From Anaerolineae bacterium (lineage in GTDB: Bacteria > Chloroflexota > Anaerolineae > Aggregatilineales > Phototrophicaceae): a stretch of DNA of 9,578 nucleotides. The stretch spans positions 1 through 9,578 of the forward strand of contig JALONY010000058.1 of the NCBI GenBank assembly GCA_025454715.1, written 5' to 3'. Positions 1-5,809 of the stretch are shown piece after piece. Under the pieces are notes generated by a model. It was given only the letters and a program-made list of their open reading frames with translations, did not search any database and was not told where the DNA came from. Each line of letters opens with the position of its first letter. The first letter of the stretch is position 1. The position numbers and the translations under genes are program-made.

Positions 1-318
1 AAGCTGAAGCGCGAGGCCAAGAGCCGCCTCGACGCGATGCGCCCGTTTTTTGAGGAGGCCAAAGACCCGCAACAGGCCAGCAAGATTTATGGCCCCGAGG
101 CGTTGCGCCGCACCCTCGCCGAGGAGTGCCTGACGGCCTTGGCCGACCTGAACGTGGACATCACCGACCTGCGTAAGCTGGCGCGCGCGACCGACGGGCG
201 TTTGCGCTCGTATGTCGCGCCCAGCCGGTTCGTGTGGGACGCGCAACTGCAAGACTGCTACCCAGCGGCCAGCTTTTGGTGGCTATACCACACCCCGCGC
301 CCGCCCGAAAACGGTTAA
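1..318 (+). CDS. C-terminal part of an unrecognised protein (5' end outside window)
   Basis: The frame is open from the first base of the window and ends at TAA 316-318, giving about 105 residues. The internal Met at position 37 is not needed as a start, because the frame continues upstream in the same style with Lys, Arg, Glu and Ala (KLKREAKSRLDAM). The visible part is soluble-looking: a charged, probably helical first half (FFEEAKDPQQASKIYGPEAL, then an Ala/Leu/Asp-rich stretch), followed by an aromatic end (YPAASFWWLYHTPRP). I see no transmembrane segment, signal peptide or catalytic motif. GC-rich third positions match secA, which supports real coding. I do not recognise the family and assign no function. 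It reads toward ssrA, with an 84-bp gap before the mature tmRNA that contains the ssrA promoter. Confidence 0.7.
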   Translation, partial: KLKREAKSRLDAMRPFFEEAKDPQQASKIYGPEALRRTLAEECLTALADLNVDITDLRKLARATDGRLRSYVAPSRFVWDAQLQDCYPAASFWWLYHTPRPPENG

Positions 319-335
319 CCCCCAATCACGGGCGG

Positions 336-364
336 TTTACACCGCATCGAAACCGGCGTATACT
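336..364 (+). promoter_or_regulatory. Sigma70-type promoter of ssrA
   Basis: TTTACA (336-341) and TATACT (359-364) are separated by exactly 17 bp. They match the -35 and -10 consensus at 5 of 6 positions each. Transcription would start near 371, about 30 nt before the mature tmRNA 5' end, so the precursor would need 5' trimming, normally by RNase P. This is the best two-box promoter in the window, as fits an abundant RNA. Confidence 0.75.
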
Positions 365-374
365 GATGGGTGTA

Positions 375-395
375 CGAGGGTCTCCGCAGACCTCG
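375..395 (+). other. Hairpin in the 5' leader of pre-tmRNA
   Basis: CGAGG (375-379) pairs with CCTCG (391-395), and TCT (381-383) pairs with AGA (388-390). G380 is bulged and the loop is CCGC. The hairpin lies wholly between the predicted transcription start and the mature tmRNA end at 403. It is probably a removable leader structure. It is not followed by a T run, so it is not a terminator. Confidence 0.45.
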
Positions 396-402
396 CCCAA
401 AC

Positions 403-791
403 GGGGGTGAATCAGCTTCGACAGCGGGGGCTGAGTACGGGTTGCAAGCCGTGGAGCCTACGGCCACGTAAAAATAGGCACATAATGAGTGCCAACAACA
501 CTCGCCCGGCTTACGCCTACGCCGCCTAATCGCGGTTAATGCATAAGTCGCTGCCCCAGAGTGGGCAGCCGTTCTCCACTTCAGTCGCCATCCTGAGGGG
601 GTCAGAGCGTCATAAATGATGTGTGTGCGGCAGCCCTGACGCCGATACGGGCAGCCAAAGACCCCATCGACTAGTTTCCCACACCTGTGCTTGCCGAGGT
701 CGTGGGCGGCGAATGTCAACGGTGAGCCAAGCTTGTGAAGATGCTCGTATTCGAAGCCGTTGGACGCGGGGGGCAGAACCCGCCACCTCCA
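403..791 (+). ncRNA. ssrA: Transfer-messenger RNA (tmRNA), one-piece form
   Basis: tmRNA is charged with alanine and, with SmpB, rescues stalled ribosomes and adds a degradation tag to the unfinished protein. The 5' end GGGGGTG (403-409) pairs with CACCTCC (784-790, one G-U pair), leaving discriminator A791. This is the acceptor stem, and it is followed by the typical tmRNA stretch containing CTTCGACAG. The long P2 helix joins both ends of the gene: 433-442 pairs with 743-752 over ten consecutive pairs, some G-U. Between them lie the tag frame (491-529), a stable hairpin GCTGCCC/GGGCAGC (550-556 and 563-569) and a structured region that should hold the remaining pseudoknots, which I did not resolve. 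The T stem GCGGG/CCCGC (766-770 and 779-783) is present, but its loop is an abnormal GGGCAGAA. The bases after A791 are CTC, so CCA is not encoded and must be added enzymatically. The promoter and terminator fit a single-gene transcript. Confidence 0.93.
491..529 (+). other. ssrA: tmRNA tag-peptide reading frame
   Basis: From resume codon GCC at 491 the frame reads ANNTRPAYAYAA and stops at TAA 527-529. It starts with Ala-Asn and ends in Ala-Ala, like other proteolysis tags. The usual ALAA ending is replaced by AYAA, and the tag has no acidic residue. The resume codon is inferred from the tag pattern and from the A-rich segment just upstream. Confidence 0.88.
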
Positions 792-805
792 CTCCCCAAC
801 ACGCG

Positions 806-839
806 CCGCCGCCCACCCGCTGGGCGGCGGTTTGCGTTT
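806..839 (+). terminator. Intrinsic terminator of ssrA
   Basis: CCGCCGCCCA (806-815) and TGGGCGGCGG (821-830) form a perfect 10-bp GC-rich stem with loop CCCGC. It is followed at once by TTTGCGTTT. It starts 15 nt after the tmRNA 3' end and so closes the ssrA transcript before the secA promoter. Confidence 0.85.
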
Positions 840-860
840 GGGCGCGCCTGAACCTTCCGA

Positions 861-882
861 CACGACGCATACACGACGCATA
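861..882 (+). repeat. Two perfect tandem copies of an 11-bp unit upstream of secA
   Basis: CACGACGCATA occurs at 861-871 and again at 872-882 with no spacer. The pair ends 35 bp before the -10 element of the predicted secA promoter. The unit length is close to one turn of B-DNA, so both copies face the same side of the helix. That arrangement suits a regulator binding as a direct-repeat dimer, but a regulatory role is only inferred. Confidence 0.6.
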
Positions 883-914
883 TACAGCGCTTACAGAAGG
901 CGCGGGTTTTGGCG

Positions 915-923
915 TGGTATACT
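915..923 (+). promoter_or_regulatory. Probable extended -10 promoter of secA
   Basis: TGGTATACT (915-923) has the TGn extension followed by TATACT. No good -35 is found at 16-18 bp. TTACAG (891-896) lies 21 bp away, which is too far for a normal pair. Transcription would start near 930, giving a leader of about 56 nt before the secA ATG. A promoter here is also expected because the ssrA terminator lies just upstream. Confidence 0.5.
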
Positions 924-985
924 GGCGTCGTATCGTTCCGCACCCACCCGACTTTCCCCGTCCGCAGACCAGCGAAGAAGGACGT

Positions 986-3904
986 ATGGCCAACCCTATC
1001 CGCACTTTCCTGAACAAGATTTTCGGTAACCCATCCGACCGTATCCTGACGGCCTATCGGCAACGGGTCGAGAAAATCAACGCCCTCGAGCCCGCCCTAC
1101 AAGCCCTGAACGACGCGCAATTGCGCGCCAAGACCCAAGACCTGCGCGCCAAGGTCGCCGCCAGCTTCGAGAAGCGCCGCGCCGACGCCCCCAAGAACGC
1201 CACCCCCGACCCCAAGCGCGAGCATCGCTACCTCGAAGAAGCCCTCAACGAGGTGCTGGAAGAGGCGTTTGCGGTCGTGCGCGAGGCCGCCCGCCGCGTG
1301 ATTGGGCAACGCCCCTATGACGTGCAGCTCATCGGCGGCATGGTGCTACACGAGGGGCGCGTGGCCGAGATGAAGACCGGTGAGGGCAAGACCCTGACGG
1401 CTACCCTGCCGATTTACCTCAACGCGCTGGCCGGGCGCGGCGTGCACCTCGTCACCCCCAACGACTACCTCAGCAAGGTCGGCTTGCAGGCGATGGGCCC
1501 GATTTACGATTTCTTGGGCATGTCGTGCGCGGTCATCCAAAACATCGGCAACGACCCCGCCATGTCGTCGTTCGTGTTCGATACGCGCTTCGCCAGCGCC
1601 GACGCCCGCTACCAAAACCTGCGCCCGTGCAGCCGCGTCGAGGCCTACGCCGCCGACATCACCTATGGCACCAACAACGAGTACGGCTTCGACTACCTGC
1701 GCGACAACATGGCCATGGACGAGCGCCAGCTGGTGCAGCAACGCGGCCTGTTCTTCGCCATCGTGGACGAGGTCGATAACATCCTGATTGACGAGGCGCG
1801 TACCCCGCTCATCATCAGCGGCCAAGCCGACAAGCCCAGCGATTTGTACGGGCGGTTCGCGCAGTTGGTCAAGAAGCTGAAGCCCAGCAGCGACGCCTCG
1901 GTGGCCGATGAAGCGCCCGACGGCGATTACGTCATCGACCACAAAGACCGCCTCGTCTACCTGACCGATGCCGGTGTTGACCGCGTGGAAGGGATGCTGG
2001 GCATCGACGACCTGTATAACGCGCAAGAGGCCGACAAGGTGCCTTACCTCGATAACTGCTTGCGCGCCCACGCCTTGTATCACAAAGACAAGGAATATGT
2101 GGTGCAGGACGGCCAAATCATCATCGTCGATGAGTTCACCGGTCGCTTGATGTATGGCCGCCGTTTCAGCGAAGGCTTGCACCAAGCCATCGAGGCCAAA
2201 GAAGGGGTCGAAATCCGGCGCGAGAACCTGACGCTGGCGACCATCACCTTCCAAAACTTCTTCTTGATGTACGCCAAGCTGGCCGGCATGACCGGTACGG
2301 CGATGACCGAGGCCGAGGAGTTGATGAAAATCTACAGCCTCGACGTGGTGGCCATCCCGACCAACCTGCCGACCCAGCGCCAAGACAATGAAGACCAAAT
2401 CTTCGTCAACGAAAAGGCCAAGTTCGAGGCGATCGTGGGCGAAATCAAGGCGCGCAACGAGAAGGGGCAACCGATCCTGATCGGCACGACCACCATCGAG
2501 ACCAGCGAGCGCCTCGCCCAGCGCCTCAAGACTGCCGGAATCCGCGCCGAGGTGCTCAACGCCAAGCAACACGAGCGCGAGGCGGTCATCATCGCCCAAG
2601 CCGGTCGCCCGGGCGCGGTCACCATCGCCACCAACATGGCCGGTCGTGGTGTCGATATTTTGCTGGGCGGCAACCCCGACGGCCTCGCCCGCCAAAAATT
2701 GCAAGCCAGCAGCAAAGACCTGACGCAAATCAGCCCCGAGGAGTGGCAGGCCGCGCTGGCCGAGGCGCGTGCCCAGACCGAGGCCGACCGTGCCAAGGTC
2801 TTGGAAGAAGGCGGCTTGTTCGTGCTGGGCACCGAGCGCCACGAGGCGCGCCGCATCGACAACCAATTGCGCGGTCGGTCGGGGCGTCAAGGCGACCCGG
2901 GCGAGACGCGCTTCTTCCTGAGCATCGACGATGACCTCGTGCGGCGCTTCGGGGGCGAGCGGATGCGCGGGGTGATGAACTGGGCGAAATTGCCTGAGGA
3001 CGAGCCGATCGAGCACCCGCTGATTTCGCGCATGATTCAACAAGCGCAGGTGCGCGTCGAGGGCTATTACTTCGACACGCGCAAGCGCGTCAAGGATTAT
3101 GACGACGTGGTCAACCGCCAGCGTGACCTGATTTACACCCGCCGCCGCCAAATCCTGAAGGGTAGCGAGCCGCTGCGCGAGGACTACTTCAAGATGATTG
3201 GCGAGGCGGTCGATGCCTTGCTGGAGGATTACTTCGAGCCCAACAGCGCCATCGACGAGGAGCAGCTCTATCACCAAGTCCTGACGGTGTTCCCCGCCCC
3301 CAAGGAAGAGACCCTCGACGCCTTGATTGAAGCGGGTGAAGACCGTGACGCGGTGCGCGCCGCGCTGTTGGCCGCCGCCGAGGCCGCCTATGACAAGCGC
3401 GCCGCCGAGATGGGCGCCAACATGGTGCGTTTCGAGCGCCAAGTCATGCTGACGGCCATCGATACGCAATGGCAACGCCACCTGACCGACCTCGATATGC
3501 TGCGCGAGGGCATCGGCCTCGTCAGCATCGCCCAGCGTGACCCGCTGGTCGAGTACAAGCGCGAGTCGTTCTCGATGTTCGACGAGATGGAAGCGCGCAT
3601 CCGCGAGCAAGCGCTCAAAATCTTGTTCTATGCCCAAGTGCGCCAAGAACTGCCGTTGCGCCGCACCTCCAACGTGCAGCTTGGGCGGGCGGCTGCCCCT
3701 GCGCTGGCCGCGCCTGCCGGTGCAACCGTGGCCGCCCCCAGCGCCCGCGCCGGTCAACAAGCCACCGCCGCGGGGCGTGCGCCCGAAAAGCCGCAACCGG
3801 TGCGCGCCATCAAGCGCCCGGGGCCCAACGAGCCGTGCTGGTGCGGCAGTGGCAAAAAATACAAGGTCTGCCACATGCGTGAAGACCAAAAGCTGAAGGG
3901 CTAA
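986..3904 (+). CDS. secA: Preprotein translocase ATPase SecA
   Basis: SecA is the cytosolic and peripheral-membrane motor that uses ATP to push unfolded preproteins through SecYEG. The 972-residue product shows the whole family layout: Walker A MKTGEGKT (129-136), AYAADITYGTNNEYGFDYLRD (220-240), DEVD Walker B (261-264) with NILIDEARTPLIISG, the LAGMTGTA segment, motif V TNMAGRGVDI (549-558), motif VI QLRGRSGRQG (627-636), the helical scaffold (LREGIGL, QRDPLVEYKRES), an Ala/Pro-rich linker and a C-terminal zinc site C951, C953, C962, H963. ATG 986 was chosen because it starts the conserved N-terminus MANPIRTFLNKIFG and follows AAGGA at 978-982. The open frame upstream runs through ssrA and is not coding. 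It is longer than E. coli SecA (901), mainly through charged residues near 65-90, an insertion near 186-217 and the linker. The membrane-protein gene 20 bp downstream is probably in the same operon. Confidence 0.98.
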   Translation: MANPIRTFLNKIFGNPSDRILTAYRQRVEKINALEPALQALNDAQLRAKTQDLRAKVAASFEKRRADAPKNATPDPKREHRYLEEALNEVLEEAFAVVREAARRVIGQRPYDVQLIGGMVLHEGRVAEMKTGEGKTLTATLPIYLNALAGRGVHLVTPNDYLSKVGLQAMGPIYDFLGMSCAVIQNIGNDPAMSSFVFDTRFASADARYQNLRPCSRVEAYAADITYGTNNEYGFDYLRDNMAMDERQLVQQRGLFFAIVDEVDNILIDEARTPLIISGQADKPSDLYGRFAQLVKKLKPSSDASVADEAPDGDYVIDHKDRLVYLTDAGVDRVEGMLGIDDLYNAQEADKVPYLDNCLRAHALYHKDKEYVVQDGQIIIVDEFTGRLMYGRRFSEGLHQAIEAKEGVEIRRENLTLATITFQNFFLMYAKLAGMTGTAMTEAEELMKIYSLDVVAIPTNLPTQRQDNEDQIFVNEKAKFEAIVGEIKARNEKGQPILIGTTTIETSERLAQRLKTAGIRAEVLNAKQHEREAVIIAQAGRPGAVTIATNMAGRGVDILLGGNPDGLARQKLQASSKDLTQISPEEWQAALAEARAQTEADRAKVLEEGGLFVLGTERHEARRIDNQLRGRSGRQGDPGETRFFLSIDDDLVRRFGGERMRGVMNWAKLPEDEPIEHPLISRMIQQAQVRVEGYYFDTRKRVKDYDDVVNRQRDLIYTRRRQILKGSEPLREDYFKMIGEAVDALLEDYFEPNSAIDEEQLYHQVLTVFPAPKEETLDALIEAGEDRDAVRAALLAAAEAAYDKRAAEMGANMVRFERQVMLTAIDTQWQRHLTDLDMLREGIGLVSIAQRDPLVEYKRESFSMFDEMEARIREQALKILFYAQVRQELPLRRTSNVQLGRAAAPALAAPAGATVAAPSARAGQQATAAGRAPEKPQPVRAIKRPGPNEPCWCGSGKKYKVCHMREDQKLKG

Positions 3905-3924
3905 CGCCGAGGAGCGCCCCGACC

Positions 3925-4551
3925 ATGCGCGAGATTACCGCCTATCAAGCCCTCATCTTGTTTTCGTGGTTCCCGTTGGCGTTCGTCCTGACGGTCACCA
4001 TGTTGATTGGGCGGTTCTATGCGCGCTTTTCGGGGCGCGCCACCCATTGGCAATTGCTGAGCGTGCCGCTCCTGCTGTACGCGGTGGCCACCGTGCGCGA
4101 GGCCAACGTCGGTGCCCCGGGCGACCCCGCCGCTGGGGTGTTTTACGCCCTAGCGGGGGCGGTCTTGCTGGCGGTGGTCGGGCGGTTATACCGCTGGATG
4201 ATGTCGGCACCCTTGACCACCAGCCCGCCCAGCGCACCGGCATGGTTGGCGGTGCCGGTCTTGCTGGGCGTGGGCGTCAGCGCTTTGGGCTCGGCGGCCA
4301 TCGCCGTCTGCATCTGGATGATTGGGCGCTTTGGGCAGCGGATGCACACCATCTTGCAAGGCCAGCAATACCATCACGGGTACTATGCCGCGGCGGGGCT
4401 GGTCGGTTTGGCGTCGGTCGGGCGGGTGCTGGCGATGGTGGGGGTGCCCGCGTTGGCCGTGCCGTCGGCGGTACTGCTGTCGGTGGGTATCGGGCTGGCG
4501 GCCTTGATGACGTGGCGCTCGTGGTCGTGGCTACTGGCCGAGCGCGAGTGA
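3925..4551 (+). CDS. Polytopic membrane protein of unknown function
   Basis: The 208-residue product is very hydrophobic. Likely membrane spans are residues 9-28, about 43-57, 70-86, 107-133, 155-173 and 176-195. The first span follows a short N-terminus, so it may also serve as the targeting signal. Between spans 4 and 5 is a short polar stretch, HTILQGQQYHHGYY (141-154), with three His residues. The C-terminus is Trp/Arg-rich (TWRSWSWLLAERE). I see no family motif and no enzyme signature. ATG 3925 is preceded by GAGGAG at 3909-3914, and the gene begins 20 bp after the secA stop, so cotranscription with secA is likely. That position alone does not show a role in protein export. A second plus-strand frame overlapping it (3966-4589) is rejected as a GC shadow. 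The reading chosen here gives clean alternating hydrophobic segments. Confidence 0.85.
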   Translation: MREITAYQALILFSWFPLAFVLTVTMLIGRFYARFSGRATHWQLLSVPLLLYAVATVREANVGAPGDPAAGVFYALAGAVLLAVVGRLYRWMMSAPLTTSPPSAPAWLAVPVLLGVGVSALGSAAIAVCIWMIGRFGQRMHTILQGQQYHHGYYAAAGLVGLASVGRVLAMVGVPALAVPSAVLLSVGIGLAALMTWRSWSWLLAERE

Positions 4552-4588
4552 GCCGGGCGGGGGGGCGCTCAATCCTGCTGGGAGTTTA

Positions 4589-4620
4589 GCCCCTCGCCAC
4601 AACATGAGCGAGGGGCGTTG
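4589..4620 (+). terminator. Hairpin between convergent genes, probable terminator
   Basis: GCCCCTCGC (4589-4597) pairs with GCGAGGGGC (4608-4616) over 9 bp with a 10-nt loop. It is followed on the plus strand by GTTGTCTTGT, which is only moderately T-rich. It sits in the 88-bp gap between the ends of the plus-strand secA group and the minus-strand peptidase. It may act from both sides, though the minus-strand exit (TAAACTCC) has no U tract. Confidence 0.6.
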
Positions 4621-4639
4621 TCTTGTAGGGGGTGCGGGG

Positions 4640-5734
4640 TTAGCGCAGTTTCCAATCGCGCCGGAACGACGACAGCACCTCGACGCCGCTGTCGGTCACG
4701 ACCACGTTGTCCTCAATCCGCACGCCGCCCACCCCGGGCACGTAAATGCCGGGCTCGATGGTGAACACCATGCCGGGCTGCAAGACCGCCTCGACCCCAC
4801 TGGCCATCTGCGGCAATTCGTGGATTTCCAAGCCCAAGCCGTGGCCGGTGCGGTGCATGAAATATTCGCCGTAGCCCGCCGCCTCAATCACGTCACGCGC
4901 CGCCTTGTCCACCGCGCCGCACGGCACGCCGGGCTTGGCCGCCTTGACCGCGGCGCGGTTGGCCGCCAGCACCGTCTCGTGAATCTTGCGTTGCGCGTCG
5001 GTCGGCGTCCCGACCACGAACGTGCGCGTCAGGTCGGCGGGGTAGTCGCCGCTTTGGCCGCCCCAGTCAATCAGTAGCAAATCGCCGTCTTGCAGCGCAC
5101 GGTCGCTGACCGCCCCGTGAGGGAAGGCGCTGTTTTCGCCGCTCTGCACCAGCGCGTTGAACGACACTTTTTGGCAACCGTAGGCAATCAACAACTCGTC
5201 CAGCTTGCGCCCGATTTCGCGCTCGGTGTGCCCGACCTGCACCCAGTCCAACAGCGCGTCCAGCGCGTCTTGCGTCCGCCCGATCGAATCGCGCAAGACC
5301 GCGATTTCGTCGGCGTCTTTGATGGCGCGGATGCCCAGCAGCGCTTGACCGACCTCGATGGTCTGGAGGGTCGGGTCGGCCTTGAGGAAGGCGCGCTCCT
5401 CGAACAAGCGCATGGTGTTGTCGTCCACCCCCAAGCGCCCGCCGGTCAGTCCGAGCTGACGTACCGCCGCGTCGAACGCGCCTTGATAGCCGTCCTTGTC
5501 CGTCCACACGAACATCTCGCCCTGCACGCCGTGTTTTTCAATCACGCCGACCTCGAGGGCGGGCACGATGAACGCGAGGTCACCCCCCGCGACCAACGCG
5601 ATGAGCGGGCGCTCCGAGGCGTGAAAATGTAGGCCGGTGTAATAGGTCAGGTTGGCGCCCGGCACCAACGCTACGACCTCGACCCCTTCGAGTGATTCTA
5701 GTTTTTTGCGGCGAGCCACATAATCGACGGACAT
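4640..5734 (-). CDS. M24-family metallopeptidase, Xaa-Pro aminopeptidase or dipeptidase type
   Basis: This family of cytosolic two-metal enzymes removes an N-terminal residue before proline or cleaves Xaa-Pro dipeptides. The 364-residue product has an N-terminal creatinase-like domain (about 5-130) and a C-terminal pita-bread domain (about 140-360). The five metal ligands are all visible: D223 (LLIDWGG), D234 (ADLTRTF), H298 (HRTGHGLG), E327 (TIEPGIY) and E341 (VRIEDNVVV). The usual catalytic histidines H206 (AFPHG) and H305 (EIHE) are also present, so it should be active. The length fits PepQ/YpdF-like and short PepP-like members. I cannot tell aminopeptidase from dipeptidase, so no symbol is given. 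ATG 5734 (MSVDYVARRKKL) is preferred over the upstream Met at 5809, because the latter lies upstream of the predicted transcription start and adds a stretch unlike the family. An AAGG-type ribosome site lies about 13 nt before it. Confidence 0.92.
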   Translation of the reverse strand: MSVDYVARRKKLESLEGVEVVALVPGANLTYYTGLHFHASERPLIALVAGGDLAFIVPALEVGVIEKHGVQGEMFVWTDKDGYQGAFDAAVRQLGLTGGRLGVDDNTMRLFEERAFLKADPTLQTIEVGQALLGIRAIKDADEIAVLRDSIGRTQDALDALLDWVQVGHTEREIGRKLDELLIAYGCQKVSFNALVQSGENSAFPHGAVSDRALQDGDLLLIDWGGQSGDYPADLTRTFVVGTPTDAQRKIHETVLAANRAAVKAAKPGVPCGAVDKAARDVIEAAGYGEYFMHRTGHGLGLEIHELPQMASGVEAVLQPGMVFTIEPGIYVPGVGGVRIEDNVVVTDSGVEVLSSFRRDWKLR

Positions 5735-5786
5735 GCTGTTTTTTTCCCACCTTTTGGGCTGTAACTGTTGCACGGTACAGGGTGAG

Positions 5787-5795
5787 ATTATAGCA
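5787..5795 (-). promoter_or_regulatory. Extended -10 promoter of the M24 peptidase gene
   Basis: On the minus strand TGCTATAAT (5795 down to 5787) is a perfect extended -10 element. No good -35 is present. Start of transcription would be near 5780, leaving about 45 nt before ATG 5734. It lies in the 75-bp gap after the transporter fusion gene and lets the peptidase be transcribed on its own. Confidence 0.65.
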
Positions 5796-5809
5796 CTTGC
5801 CACCCCCAC

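Noticed and set aside
212..529. 105-residue frame ending with the tmRNA tag sequence
   Set aside because: Only the last 12 codons are meaningful, as the tmRNA tag. The rest crosses a gene end, a promoter and the tRNA-like domain.
623..985. A 121-residue N-terminal extension of the SecA frame starting at ATG 623
   Set aside because: It runs through the 3' half of ssrA and its terminator, and the family N-terminus starts at ATG 986 with a ribosome site. The upstream frame is open by chance.
315..1063. Minus-strand frames of 115-188 residues over the ssrA region
   Set aside because: They overlap a structural RNA, the ssrA promoter and its terminator, and show biased low-information composition.
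1346..3889. 847-residue open frame antisense to secA
   Set aside because: Long antisense frames arise readily opposite GC-rich genes. It repeats the codon mirror of secA (Val, Leu, Gly, Asp, His rich) and has no motif or ribosome site of its own.
4552..4588. G-rich run after the membrane protein gene as a possible G-quadruplex
   Set aside because: There are not four separate runs of three or more G at suitable spacing. It is just GC-rich spacer before the terminator hairpin.
3966..4589. Alternative 207-residue plus-strand frame over the membrane protein gene
   Set aside because: It is Gly/Arg/Ala-rich without membrane spans and crosses into the terminator region. The 3925 frame has a ribosome site and regular hydrophobic segments.
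5735..5809. Upstream start at 5809 for the peptidase, adding 25 residues
   Set aside because: The extra residues are translated from the extended -10 promoter region and do not resemble the family N-terminus. ATG 5734 fits better.
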